Positions 11,190 through 22,872 of a stretch of 64,000 nucleotides of DNA are shown here, piece by piece. Under the pieces are notes generated by a model. That model was given only the letters and a program-made list of their open reading frames with translations, did no database searches and had not been told where the DNA came from. The position numbers and the translations under genes are program-made. Source of the stretch: Eucommia ulmoides (lineage: Eukaryota; Streptophyta; Magnoliopsida; Garryales; Eucommiaceae); the NCBI GenBank assembly GCA_016647705.1, contig CM028332.1, positions 32,555,300 through 32,619,299 on the forward strand. The letters run 5' to 3'. Position 1 is the first letter of the stretch, and each line of letters opens with the position of its first letter.

Positions 11190-12200
11190 CCTAAGGATAC
11201 TTGGTGGATAGATTCTGATGCTACTACCATAAGTATGAATATGCAGGGTTGCTTGTGGATCCAAGTGCAAAATATGCTGAACGATTGATCTTTGTGGGCG
11301 ACGGTAATAGAGTTGCATTGGAAACTATAGGGACTTTCAAGTTATAGTTAAAAACTGGATTTTTGTTGGATTTGTATGAGACATTTGTTGCACCATCTTA
11401 CAGATGGAATTTCATTTCTATTTCAAGTTTACACAAATTAGGATTTTCTTATTCTTTTAGAAAAATAAAGTTAATCTCTATCAAAGTTCAAATTTTATTG
11501 GTTCCAGTTCTTTAATTGATAATTTGTATATCCTTGATGTTAATTCCTATAACAAAATACTGCAAACAAGTTCACGTGGTACAAAACAAAAATTAAGTGA
11601 GAATTCTACCACCTTATGGCACAACTGTTTAGGTTATATCTCTAAACATAGAATTCAGAGGCTTGTGTCGGATGAAATTCTTGAACCCCTAGATTTGACA
11701 GACTTTCTATATCAAGTGCATTAAGGAGAAATGAACAAATGATAGAAAATTAAGTGCTGAGAGAGTTACAGATGTCTTAGAACTAATACATACAGATATA
11801 TGTGGTCTATTCTCTACGGCTTTATGGAATAGACAACAGTATTTTATTATGTTCGTACACGACTGCTCTCGTTATGAGTACTTATATTTAATTCATGAGA
11901 AGTCTCAATACTTGGATGTTTTTAAGTCTTTCAAAACTGAAGTTGAACTTCAACATGGAAAGAAAATTAAGGCTGTCAAATCGGACCATTTTGGTGAATA
12001 CTACGGGAAAAATGACGGATCTGGAGAACAACATCCAGGACCCATCGCAATTTTTCTCAATAAGTATAGAATTATTCAGCAATATGCTATACCAAGCAAA
12101 CCCCGCATGAATGGTGCTACAAAGAACGAAACCAAACTCTTAATGATATGGTAAGGAGTATGACTAGTCATTACTCCTTGCCAGAGTCAATTTGAGGTAA
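11190..12200 (+). pseudogene. copia B protease and integrase remnant
   Basis: The protease site near 11211 reads DSDA where copia proteases have DSGA, a loss of the glycine explainable by one G-to-A change. At 11524-11724 there is the pre-integrase domain (LWHNCLGYISKHRIQRL), with tyrosine in place of the second zinc-binding histidine. The integrase core covers 11770-12154: HTDICGLF gives the first aspartate and KSDHFGEY the second. The third acidic residue is lost at a frameshift near 12125. Confidence 0.8.
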
Positions 12201-12768
12201 AGCTTTAAAGACCGCAATATGCATCCTTAACAGAGTACTCAAGAAAGTAGTTGCTTAAACCCCTATGAGCTTTGGATAGGCAAGAAGCAAGCATTAAGAA
12301 CTTATATATTTGAGGTTATCCAGTTGAGGCAAGGCCTTATAGGCCCATAAAAGAAAATTGTACTCAAGGACGGTTAGCTGCTATTTTTTTGGTTACGCTG
12401 AACGCTCTCAGAGCTACAAGTTTTACAATCCTACATCAAGATCCTTCTTTGAAATGGAAAATGCGAAATTCCTTGAGGATGTTGAGTTTGAGGGGAAAGG
12501 AAACATAAGGAATGTTGTCTCTGAAGAATAATCTACTATTGACGGTGATTAGGTCTTTGTACCTGTTATTGTTCAAGACACAGTTTTATTTAAAGGGGAA
12601 TCTGTAATTGACGATGATCATGTCTCTATATCTATTATTGTTTAAGACATAGTTTTGGCTTTAGATAATGATGTTCAGGCTCTTATTCCTAATGTTGTTT
12701 CAGACCAAGACAACAATGAGATTCTTTCTCAAACACAACCTACAGTACAAACTCAATAACCTCAAGAA

Positions 12769-13690
12769 GTGTTATTTAGGAGATCTACTAGGGAGAGGAA
12801 AAATGTGATTTTGGATGAATATATCGTCTTTCTTCAAGAACATGAGGATGACATTGGTTTAATAGATTATGACCCGATCAACTTCTGTCAAGTCATGCAT
12901 AGTTCTAACTCTAAGAAGTGGATTGATTCCATGAAGGATGACTTAAAGTCTATGAAAGATCATGATTTTTGGAATCTCATCGAGTTACTTGAAGGTGCGA
13001 AGACCATTGATTGTAAATGGATATTTTCAACCAAGAAAGATTTGAAGGGTAATGTTGAGAGATATAAGGCATTGACTACAAAAAGACTTTTTCTCTTATA
13101 TCTTTGAAAGACTCTTTTAGAACTATAATGACATTGATGGTTTATTTTGATCCAGAGCTGCATCAGATAAATGTCAAAACTGTGTTTCTCAATGAAGACA
13201 TTGACAAGATAGTACAGCCATAAAACTTTGTGTTGGGAGATCCAAAATCTATGGTTTGCAAGTTGAAGAAATCCATATATGGTCACAAACAAGCTTCCCG
13301 TCAATGGTATCACAAGTTTTATCAAGTCATCACCTCGTACGATTTTGAAGTGAATGTCGTTGATGACTTTGTATATCACAAGTTCAGCAAGAGTAAATAT
13401 ATCATCTTTGTATTATATGTTGATGACATTCTTCTCGCTAGTAGCAATATAGGCTTGTCATACAAAATCAAGAAATTTCTGACGGAGAAATTCGAGATGA
13501 AGTTTCTTGGTAACGTCTTTTTTGTATTAGGCATCTAGATACTGAGAGATCGTTCTTGAGGTATCCTTGAATTGTCACAAAAGAGCTATATCAATAAGGT
13601 TCTGAGTAGATTCGGCATGAAAGATAGTAAACTAGGAGACACATCCATGGCTAAATACTTGAAATGAAAGAGATGTAGAAGATTCCCTAT
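12769..13690 (+). pseudogene. copia B reverse transcriptase remnant
   Basis: The domain starts in 12769-13107 (WNLIEL, then KTIDCKWIFSTKKD) and continues after a frame change at 13230-13538 with LKKSIYGHKQASRQWYHKF and the catalytic YVDDILLAS near 13414-13440. Several stops separate the pieces, and the expected length is reached only by joining frames. It copied element RNA into DNA when intact. Confidence 0.85.
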
Positions 13691-13699
13691 GCGTTGGCA

Positions 13700-14358
13700 A
13701 TAGGAAGTCTAATGTACGCTCAAGTGTGTACTCGTCCTGACATAGCATTTATAGTGGGAGTTTTGGACAGATACTTGAATGATCCAGGCATACAACATTA
13801 GAAGGCAACCAAACGCATGATGTGTTATTTTAGGAGAACAAAAGACTGCATGCTAACTTATCGGAAATCAGACAATTTAGAGATCATCGGGTTCTCTGAC
13901 TCTGATTTTGCAGGATCCCAGGATAGCAGGCGCTCCACATTAAGTTGGCTGGAAAAGTTATCTCATGAAAGTCTACTAAGCATACTCTCATTGCTTCTTC
14001 AACAATGGCTACGGAGTTCATTACTTGCGATGAGGCATTTAACCACAGAATATGGTTACGAAATTTTGTCACTAGGCTGCGTGTGGTAGATGGCATTGAA
14101 AGGCCATTGAAGATTTATTGTGACAATAACTCAGCGGTGCTTTACTCCAAAAACAATAGTAGCCCGACGAAGTCAAAATTTATCGACATCAAGTTTCTAG
14201 TTATTAAGGAGAGAGTTCAAGATAAGCAGATTTCCATAAAACATATAGGGACAAATTTTATGCTAAGTAACCCATTAACTAAGGGATTTACCCCTAAGAT
14301 CTTTCATGAGCACACCTCTTATATGGGTTGTATTTCTAGTAATACGTTGGTTTATTGA
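13700..14358 (+). pseudogene. copia B RNase H remnant
   Basis: Pieces at 13817-14089 and 14005-14358 include SDSDFAGSQDSRRST, MATEFITCDEAF (in place of the usual AEY region), YCDNNSAV and the C-terminal LSNPLTKGF. This is the copia RNase H that follows reverse transcriptase. Frameshifts near 13950-14005 break it. Confidence 0.8.
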
Positions 14359-14784
14359 GAGTCTTTTTATGTTCTATACGTTTTACTTTAGACATTAAAT
14401 TGTTTAAGTTTTCTGCAAAATAAAGTTGATGGTTTATGATTTTTTGTATCCAAATGTTTGCATTACATTAAGGACTTTGGATTGATGTCACTAAAAACTA
14501 AAGAAGGACCAATTGAAAATAGGCATGCCTGAAATCACATTGCATGTAATTTCAATATTACTCATCCACATTTAATCTATGTCATCCAGTGTATTAGTAT
14601 GGTAGTTATTGTGGTTTAGTCATGACCGTATTGTGATAAAAGTCGAAGTAATTTCATTATTAGTATATGAGATGGATCAGATTGTTTAAGGAGAAGTTTA
14701 AGGATAAATAGCATACGGATGCACGCCTAAGAAAATTTTGTGATATAATTGTTTCAAGAATAATATATAGCCCAAGTAGGATAT

Positions 14785-15200
14785 TGTTAGAAAATTTTGT
14801 TTCCTAATTTATATAGGGCAACATATTCTTAACTCAATTATATCAACTATTTAAATTTAATGGGCTCAAGTTAAGTGATCTAATTAATTTGGATAAGCCC
14901 GTAGACTATACAACATAATGTGGGCTAAGTGTATAGATACCAGGAATTATTGGGGTGATTAGGGGATTCTAGGAACCCTAATTACACTATATATAGAGAA
15001 AAATTTGGGTTATGGTCCCCAAGACACCAAATCAATATACGACTTTCTTTCTTCCTATCTGGAAGAGAAACGAAAGTCCCATTGAGGAACTAAAGAGATT
15101 TGGTTGAGGAAGATCACTTACCCACCTCGATCCGTGCCCTATTCGTGATCGATCATCGCAAAATTTTCGCATCGCTAATCGATCGTTCGTAATGGATCCA
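14785..15200 (+). repeat. 3' LTR of copia element B, truncated at its 3' end
   Basis: It starts TGTTAGAAAATTTTG after the purine-rich GCCCAAGTAGGATAT and follows the 5' LTR until AATGGATCCA at 15200, where similarity stops. About 100 bp are missing. Just after the break, ATGGCTTTTGC(A/G)AGA occurs twice (15203 and 15270), suggesting a small rearrangement. Confidence 0.85.
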
Positions 15201-16618
15201 GTAATGGCTTTTGCAAGATGATCGGGTTCGTAATGGATCCCTAGAAGTCTGGGGCATATACCCAAAAAATGGCTTTTGCGAGATTGTCATCCATATGGAA
15301 TTGGTAACTTATAAAGTGGAGAAATAAGATGATAAGGATTGGTAAAAACCAGGTGACTGAACCACATTAACCTCATCCATCTACCGATCCATGTAAGAAA
15401 GTATTAGAAACAATAATCTTTTTTAAATTTGTGTGTGTGTGTGTGTGTTTTGGTGTGTGTCATGGATTGTATCGTTTTATCTTTTCTATAAGTAGCATTT
15501 TTTTATTACAGTGAACTATAATTAAGTTTTATTTTAATTGATATTGCATTTTTTATGCAGATAAGGTTTAACAAATTTGTAACTTTATTTTTTGCTGCTG
15601 TTGATTCTTTTGAAATTGTGGATGTTTAATTCGTTTGTATAGCTTTGAATTATTGGATTAAATATTTTGTTGTATTTTCTCTTTCAATTGTTTGACTTAT
15701 TAATTGAAATTCTCTATAGGAAACGTTCTCAAAGATAGAGATATGTGTAACATAAAAATAATCTCCTATCTACGATAAATTGTTATTTCTTAAATAAAAT
15801 TTACAATATTTAATCTATTTTTAAATATAAAAAAATATATCTACATGTTCCAGGGAAATTTGATTAGGCAATTACAGAAAATTGCCTAGTTAAATCAAAT
15901 CAAATCCAAATAAAAACAATAAAAATTATCAGTAAATTGGTCTTAGAGATTTAATTAAAAAAAATATTAAATATCACTGGATCTACATTCTGGGGGAAGA
16001 TAATTGATATTTAATTAGGCAATTACTGAATATTCATGTTAAGGTTTAATTTACCTTTTTGATCTACTTGTCATATACCATTTCAAAGACAAATCTAATT
16101 CAAAAAAATGAATAACAATATGATGAATCCATGTTGTTTTATTACCTCATGCTTAGTCTGACGAGGGGGTTGTTCTAAATCTACTTCCCCTTCTAGTCTT
16201 GATGGGGCACTTATTGTGTGTCTCAAATATGGGTCAACGTATGAGCTAAGACTCAATATAGGATCTGTTGGCCTAAAAAATAGTTACTATATCAGTAACA
16301 TGATATTTAAACCAAAAAAAAAATAGTTATCATGTCAATAACTTGATATTTAAACCAAACAGAAGTATAATTTGCAAGTAGATAAATGTAGATAACTTGT
16401 AGAGATTGAAAATTAAAAATAAACTGATTACATGTATTCGTTGTATTGTGTGAAGAATTGTAGTATGCCTTCTAACAGTGTAAAAATATTTATTGGTAGA
16501 AATCTAAAAAACCCACAGAAGTTTCAATGAAAAAATATGACTCAAAAAGATAGAGGTAGGCTTGGAGAAATTTTGGAAAGAGAAAATAAGTCAAGGAAGT
16601 GAGCGAACATACAGTAAA
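15201..16618. other. AT-rich stretch without recognised genes
   Basis: It contains a (GT)n run at about 15431-15449 and nothing else I can assign on either strand. Confidence 0.6.
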
Positions 16619-16720
16619 CCCGAGATACTCCTGTTATGTCGACAAATACTAAGGACACCCCCTATCATTTTAATGATACCTAAGAGATCTCTTATCACAT
16701 TTTGTTGAGAAAAATATCCT
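16619..16720. repeat. MULE-terminus-like fragment
   Basis: The text CTGTTATGTCGACAAATACT, then ACACCCCCTATCATTTTAA, matches in order the subterminal part of the Pack-MULE right end at 22262-22370 when that is reversed. It is a diverged relative or a broken end; no partner end or target duplication was found. Confidence 0.45.
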
Positions 16721-16993
16721 TGCAATATAATATTTTTGGGGGGTTGTTTTTATTTTCTAGTTTTTACTTCTTTCTCCCTCCCTCGTTTTCTATTTATATT
16801 CATTTTTAATTTAATTTTCTTTATGTATTATCTATGTATTACAATGTAAAACTAAAATTTGAAATTTGTGGCAATACTGATTAAGTAAACAAGTCGTACC
16901 ATCTATGCTACGGCGGCGGCGATGCCATCTCCCTCTCGGATTGCAGTGATTCCATATCTACAATTGAACCAAATGAGGAAAAAATCATAATCC

Positions 16994-16995
<2 letters not shown>

Positions 16996-17041
<46 letters not shown>
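16996..17041. repeat. (TA)n microsatellite
   Basis: About 22 TA units in a row. Confidence 0.97.
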
Positions 17042-17043
<2 letters not shown>

Positions 17044-17159
17044 GCGAAACCAGGACTGCAAATTTTCAAACTCTCAGGTAAATAAAATTGCATCAATGAT
17101 AATGGTGATACCATTAGTGGCACCAACCAGTGCGTGCAGAGAGATTCTCTCTACCTATT

Positions 17160-17725
17160 GACACTTTGGACCCCTAATGTTTGGTGATTGTTTCACTTTA
17201 ATCCCCATGACTTCGATTTAAACATAAACATTGGTCCAAAACTCAAACAACGGGAATTTCTTTCACAGAATCAGGCGCAATTTGGTACTTCTTTTAAAAT
17301 GATGCATTACCTTTTATACCCTCCGCTTCACAAACTTACACTTTATAACAAAAATATTTTTCTTTTTTCCCTTTTTTCCCTTCATTTTTTCCCGATAAAA
17401 CTAGTCATAGTCTGGACCTTCAACTTCAAAGGAGGACCATGAAAAGGGTCTTCTCAATGATGGTCTGAAGAATATAAAACTATAAATTAGCTTTCCCATA
17501 TTTTTTGGTGTTGGGTCCTCTCAAAGACATAACATTTCTCTCTATTTAATCCAGGGAAAATGAAAATGCAGAAATCAACGATTACTAAGATGAAACAAGA
17601 TTAGAATGAAACAAGCATTCCAGCTACGCGAAGAACGCCGACGTTGAAGCACGAGCAGTGTTCCAGATGGTGGAGATATGACGCGATAGAATTGAATACC
17701 TTCTTGAGGAAGAGGTTAGGGTTAA

Positions 17726-17768
<43 letters not shown>

Positions 17769-17945
17769 CAGTAGTTCATGGGCGGTGAGGAAGATGCTAG
17801 AGTTAAAGAGGATAGAGAGAGAACGAATTTGTCTTAGAGTTTTGTAATTATATATCCAGGAGTATATTTGTCTATCCATGATTCTTTTTAGTGGTCAAGG
17901 ACTAAAAACTAAATTATTTATACGGAAGGGTTCAAAGAGTAAGAT
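17160..17945. mobile_element. Probable non-autonomous MULE-like element with degenerate inverted ends
   Basis: The left end reads ACTTTGGACCCCTAATG, and later TTTAATCCCCATGAC. The right end, reversed, reads TCTTTGAACCCTTCCGT, and later TTTAGTCCTTGACCAC. The two ends thus match in order over about 50 bp. The interior holds a (GA)n run (17731-17764) and no recognised gene. Exact ends and target duplication could not be fixed. Confidence 0.45.
17731..17764. repeat. (GA)n microsatellite
   Basis: About 17 GA units. Confidence 0.97.
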
Positions 17946-18203
17946 AACTATCTGTTTGTATTTTTTTCTACATTATTTCTTAACTAAGGACTATAAAATA
18001 AAAAATTTATTAATCTTAACTAAATAAATCGACAGCGTTAATATTAACTAAATGTCAATTATACATGTTGGATTTCATACTAAATATTAAGCAAAACATT
18101 AAAAAGGACCTAAAAATAAATTATAAATAATATAATGAGGATTAAATAATAAAATTATTTTATTCATGAAATTTAAATATTTAATTTACATTTTTTACGT
18201 AAA

Positions 18204-18451
18204 CAACTCGAGATTTACAAGGACAATGGTTTCATTATCTGATCATCTGATTTTTTTCATTTATCATGTTTGAAAACAATGAAGTGTGTATATATATTTT
18301 ATATATTGGGAAATGAATAATAAATGACAACTCGAGATTTTCAAGGACAATGGTTTCATTCTGTCATCATCTGCTTTTTTTCATTTTTCATATTTGAAAA
18401 AAATGAAGTGTATATATATATTTTATATATTGGGAAATGAATAATAAATGA
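18204..18451. repeat. Two-copy tandem duplication, period 124 bp
   Basis: CAACTCGAGATTT starts at 18204 and again at 18328. The copies match to the end (GGGAAATGAATAATAAATGA) with a few substitutions. It lies upstream of the pseudogene that follows. Confidence 0.9.
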
Positions 18452-18560
18452 AGCGAGGTACCAAAATCATTTCCAAAAGATACGCCAAGATGTGAGATCA
18501 TGAAACACTGATTCTGTATACTAATGGAGGAAAGTTGAATCGAAACCCCACACGCAAGTT

Positions 18561-18574
18561 TTTGTGTTAACTTT

Positions 18575-18608
<34 letters not shown>
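18561..18608. repeat. Poly(T) tract
   Basis: A run of roughly 30 T residues about 130 bp before the pseudogene start. Confidence 0.9.
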
Positions 18609-18736
18609 CAGAGCAGATGCTCTCTTGCTCTTGCTCTGAGCTGAGTCAACCTTTCCTTTGTGCCGAGTCTCTCGATCAAACACTCGATTGATCTGCACTG
18701 AGTTTGTGGGTTCGTGAATCTAAAAGCTACGGGAAA

Positions 18737-19445
18737 ATGTCGAAACAGTCGTCGAGATTGGTCCTCAGATACCTCAACAATCATCATTTCGGTTTGAAAT
18801 CGCCGTTAGCCACATACCCAGAAGCTACCGGTAGTGGAATTTATCAGTTTCTCTCTCACCAACCTAGATCACACGCTTCATCCATTCCCCGTTTCCCAAG
18901 CTCCCAGAGAAGCTATTTCTCGTCGTCGATTGCAAAAATGGTTGAAAATCGAGCTCATGACGTGAGCTGAATCCGCAGTTCAAATTGTGTAAGAACAGGG
19001 ATTTTTTCAAATTGTGTAAGAACTGGGGTTTTCTAGGGTTTCGGCATCTGTCGTTCAGGACAGACCCGGCAATGGCGGTGAAGAGCGCGTTTTCGAGGTA
19101 CCGGGGGGGCGATAGGGCCACAGATTGAGGCGTTCTGGAAGAGGAATTATCTGGTGTTGTTGGGTGCGGGAGGGGGGATGGTGTGCATTTGCGAATACCT
19201 TCGTTGGGTTGTCCGAAGGCATCGCAATCGTTGCATTTTCTTATGATATGAAGTTGTTGGGTGCTGATCAGGGATTGTTCTTCATTGGGGACGAAGAAGA
19301 GTATAAAGTGGGCGGCGGTTTGATCTCAGAACTGAGAGATCCTGTTGTTAAAGCCATGGCCGCCATCAAAGAATTTGAAAATCTAGACGACAAGGAGGAT
19401 GAAGAAAGAGAGCTTCAGGAGGCCGAGAGAAGACACCGGGAATAA
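18737..19445 (+). pseudogene. Broken copy of a gene for a probable mitochondrial protein
   Basis: The frame from ATG 18737 (MSKQSSRLVLRYLNNHHFG) to 18970 is rich in Arg and Ser and poor in acidic residues, like a mitochondrial targeting sequence, and includes RSYFSSSIAKM. A stop follows at 18968. After a frame change, 19125-19445 gives FANTFVGLSEG, then, directly joined, LLGADQGLFFIGDEEEYKVG, GGLISELRDPVVKAMAAIKEF and an acidic/basic coiled coil to the stop. These resemble conserved plant proteins I cannot name with certainty. The middle of such a protein seems missing after VAFS, as though exons were skipped, which fits an internal deletion or a retrocopy. Confidence 0.6.
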
Positions 19446-19606
19446 ATCGAAACAACAATAAGTAGTTCGTATAGGAGGAAGACCATGTTCTTAATAAAAA
19501 AACAACAACTTAGGAACGAAAACAAAAATATGGGAACACAAAATAAAAGCAATCATGTTGAGTTAAACCTTCATTGAATGTATTGAGTTAATATCCAACA
19601 CTGTAG

Positions 19607-19640
<34 letters not shown>

Positions 19641-20017
19641 GAAATCGGAATAGAAGGGATTAAAACAGATGGGTTTTTGGAAGAAAACAGAAGTTTGAAT
19701 ATTTAGAGAGTACCTTTCCTGGTCACCTCACTCTTCCTCTTCATGCTTCTATACATCTGCTCAATAAAAGAAAAGTAACAAGAAAGTTTGAATCCCAAGT
19801 GACGAAGAATATGGTTCTCTCGACTCCAAAACACGCAGAGCTATTTTCTTGCAATCCTGTTGCAGAAGAGATGTAATTTATCATGCAGAGACAGAAAATC
19901 ACGAGAATACTATGAGAGAAGCTTTTGAAATGAAGCTGAAAAAGGGTGTCCTTATAAAAGATATGGATTGTGATTTCTATACCATGCAGAGCAACCAAAA
20001 AAAAAAAATTGTTTCTT

Positions 20018-20054
<37 letters not shown>

Positions 20055-20827
20055 TCTTTTGGTTTTCCTATCTGCTCAGAAAATCATTAGCAATACAAGT
20101 AGAACAACGGCTCTGCTGCTTTGACAGTTCGACTCTTAGTCTTCCTCCCAACAAAAGCTCTTTTTTCTCTCTCTCCTATTCCTCTCTCTGATCAGAGTGT
20201 GCCCCATCAAATATTCTCTCAGAAAATAGTGAATATGTTTTTTGATTTAATTTTCATTACTAAACCCAATTTAAGAAAGGCAATGCAATTTTTTTTATTA
20301 ATGCATTTACTCATTTTTTTAATACAATTTGATAATATTTTTACTATAATAATTTCTTAAATATTTTTATTTTTTATACGTTTAATCTATTAATTTAAAA
20401 AAATATATATATTTTTTAAGCTCAAAACATTTATTTTTATCAAATGGTCACTAAAGAAAGAAAATATTATTTTTTTTTCTATTTTCATGCATATAGAATA
20501 TTGTTTAGGATCAAACTTATTTTATTTTTTTATTCAGCTCCAAATTATTTAAAAAGCAATATATTAATTTAAAAATAATTCTTACAATTAAAAATATAAA
20601 TTATTTATTTGTAATGCAATAAATGATGTAAGGACAATGTCAGCGATGTAGAGCAATGGGGTAACCCAATATTTATTAGTTTAACAATTTTAGGGCTGAG
20701 AATTAAAGGAAAAGGTCGTACCCCTATTCATATACCTACGAGCATAGGGTAACTGTCAAGAGGCGGTGCCAAATGGCTGACCGTACGGTCCGAGAATCCC
20801 AAATACCATTCTTTTTAGGGTTCATGA
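19446..20827. other. AT-rich stretch with microsatellites, no recognised gene
   Basis: It holds a (TA)n run at about 19612-19638 and a (TTA)n run at about 20025-20053. The open frames crossing these repeats are not protein-like. No promoter or RNA gene is recognised. Confidence 0.55.
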
Positions 20828-20837
20828 TAATTTGTCC

Positions 20838-22383
20838 GGTTTATACCAAAACCTTTCTTGCCTTTTGACCTTTTTTACCTTATATTAGAAATCTCTCTAT
20901 CATTCGATAAATACATGTTAACTCCGTTAAACAATATTTTTGTGTAAAAATATTATTTTATTCCTTTTTTTTTTTTATCAGATTTTATAAAATTAAATAA
21001 ATTCTAAGTAAAATTATTCATTTACCCTTTTTGATTTCCATACAAAATATCAAGTTCATTTCTTTAATTTGAGAGTGAGACGAAGAGAGAGCAGATTTCA
21101 TCGAGAGAGAGATAGAGGAAGGTCGTCGATGGCATCAAAGGAGGAGGAAGGACTTTTGGTCGTAGATTCGTCAAGAGAGAGAGAGAGAGAGAGGAAGTCG
21201 TGTTCAATCAAAATCCGAAATCTGATCGTGAAATCCGAAACCATCGGAGAACTTCAAGGTCGTCGGTGATTGATTGGGTTCGTTGTTGCTGTCGCCGTCA
21301 AAGGAGGAAGGACATTGAAAGTCATTGGAGGTTGCTTGGTTTGGCCGTCGTCGTCGAAGAGTGGATCGTCAGAGGAAGATTGATCGTGGACATCGACAGT
21401 CCAGATCCATTGCTGCCACGACGGATCTGGTCCCTCCTTCCCAGATCCGTCGGCACTGAACATGTAGTGGTTCTATAAATCCTCTCATCACCGAGTTCTT
21501 CATCTTCGTTTTATGGTTTTAAATTGCTCAAAGGCATTGCATCTAATACACCCACTACTTGTGGCTCGAAACCCATGTCAATCATTCGATCAGCTTCATC
21601 AAGAACATAGTTACACTGGTTTAGGAGTGCATATCGTCCCTATAGATAATCGAGGAGACGATCGGGTGTTGCTATTACGACCTCGCACTCTTGTTTGATC
21701 TTAAACCCTTGTTCTTCGATTGATTGGCCTCCCAAAATTGAAACAACTTTGATTCCGAAGTAGTGTGCGCCAACTCTCTCTCTCTTATCGGAAGAAACCT
21801 CTTCCCGATCAAAGCGTACACTCTCTCTCTCATCGGACCTGGTGAATCCCTCGGATACCTCTGCAAGAAGAACTCGCACAACGCCAACTTAAGAGGGATC
21901 TCTTTTGGATCTGCAAATACCGCAAAAATTCAAAAATTGGAAGAAGTGGGTTTGCTGATTTTAGAGGTTTTGGAATGGAATTCGAAGGAGTAAGCAAATT
22001 CATGTTTCGAGAGAAAGAGCAAAGATTTTTCAAGGTTTCAAATTTGTGATTTTTCTAGGTTTCAATATTAGATCTAACATGGGACTGAAGAAAGAAAATA
22101 AAAAAAATAAAATGGAAACTTTTTTTTGAAGAAGTTAAGAAATAGAAAGGGCAAATATGTCTAATAAATTAAAATTAAAGAATGGCATTTATGTTATTTT
22201 ATTGAAGTTAAATGATTTTGAAGGTATTTTTGTCCATAAAAATGATGTGTCAACAACTATTCATTGCTAAGGGAGGTAAGTGGTTTCAATTTTAAAACTA
22301 TAGGGGGTGATTGGTATTTGTCAAATGACAGGGAAAATTTCTGGTATAAGTGCAAAAGATAGGGGAGGTTTTTAGTATAAACC
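20838..22383. mobile_element. Pack-MULE, 1546 bp, with 10-bp target duplication TAATTTGTCC
   Basis: Its ends match inverted: left GGTTTATACCAAAACC, right (reversed) GGTTTATACTAAAAACC, with further ordered similarity for about 50 bp. TAATTTGTCC flanks it at 20828-20837 and 22384-22393, a perfect 10-bp duplication in the 9-11 bp range of Mutator-like elements. It encodes no transposase. The interior holds a minus-strand fragment of a DEAD-box helicase gene (21440-21879) plus other DNA of unknown source (21060-21440 and 21880-22060), so several pieces may have been captured. A related end occurs at 16619. Confidence 0.85.
21440..21879 (-). pseudogene. Captured fragment of a PRP28-type DEAD-box RNA helicase gene
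   Basis: Read from 21879 on the minus strand: [20 protein letters not shown] (the GG motif region), then [15 protein letters not shown], where the usual ATPGR has Asp for Gly. After a stop come [20 protein letters not shown] with the DEAD box near 21585-21605, and [10 protein letters not shown]. The wording is that of the plant homologue of the spliceosomal helicase PRP28, which helps exchange U1 for U6 at the 5' splice site. Motif I and the whole second helicase lobe are absent, and stops break the frame, so it cannot act as a helicase. It lies inside the Pack-MULE and was evidently carried by it. Confidence 0.8.
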
Positions 22384-22872
22384 TAATTTGTCCCTTATAA
22401 AAAATTTACCTGAAATTAAACTTTTAGTTAATGTATTATAAGTATTACAGTAATTTTTCTACAAATTAAAAATTATTATAATTTGTAAAAGTAACTATAA
22501 TTTTTTATGTAAAATTATCCAACCCAATTCAGAGATATAAATATAAATTAATGTAAAATAATTTATTAATTTTTAGACTTTTGGAGGTTTGACCGATAAT
22601 TTTTTAAAAAATATAAGTGTTACACGTTAATCTAAATCATACCCAAACAACAATAAGGAAAATAATTTTTCTTCCACAGTTGAGTAGAATATTTTTTTCC
22701 TCCTTCCTTCCCATACAAACATACCAAACATATCCTAAGGGTATTTGTTTGGTTGAAAGGGAGAAAATAAGGGGGGGAAAATAAGAAGATAATATTTTTA
22801 TTTATCGTCAAAGAAAAATTATTTTTTCTAGTATTGCTTGATTAAGAAAGAAAAAAAATATAACAACAATTA

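Larger units (their letters stand above)
8687..15200 (+). mobile_element. Ty1/copia element B, nearly full length, degenerate
   Basis: The parts run in copia order: 5' LTR (8687-9198), primer-binding site, long leader with repeats, gag, protease, integrase, reverse transcriptase, RNase H, polypurine tract, and a 3' LTR cut short at about 15200. Integrase before reverse transcriptase is the copia order. All frames are broken by many stops and shifts, so the element cannot move by itself. The last 100 bp or so of the 3' LTR are missing, so the target duplication is lost. Confidence 0.9.

Noticed and set aside
17601..17879. Frames crossing the (GA)n run on both strands
   Set aside because: They are produced by the microsatellite (runs of Arg-Glu or Ser-Leu).
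21069..21478. Overlapping plus-strand frames before the helicase fragment
   Set aside because: They are short and overlap in different frames, with no domain; at best captured DNA inside the Pack-MULE.
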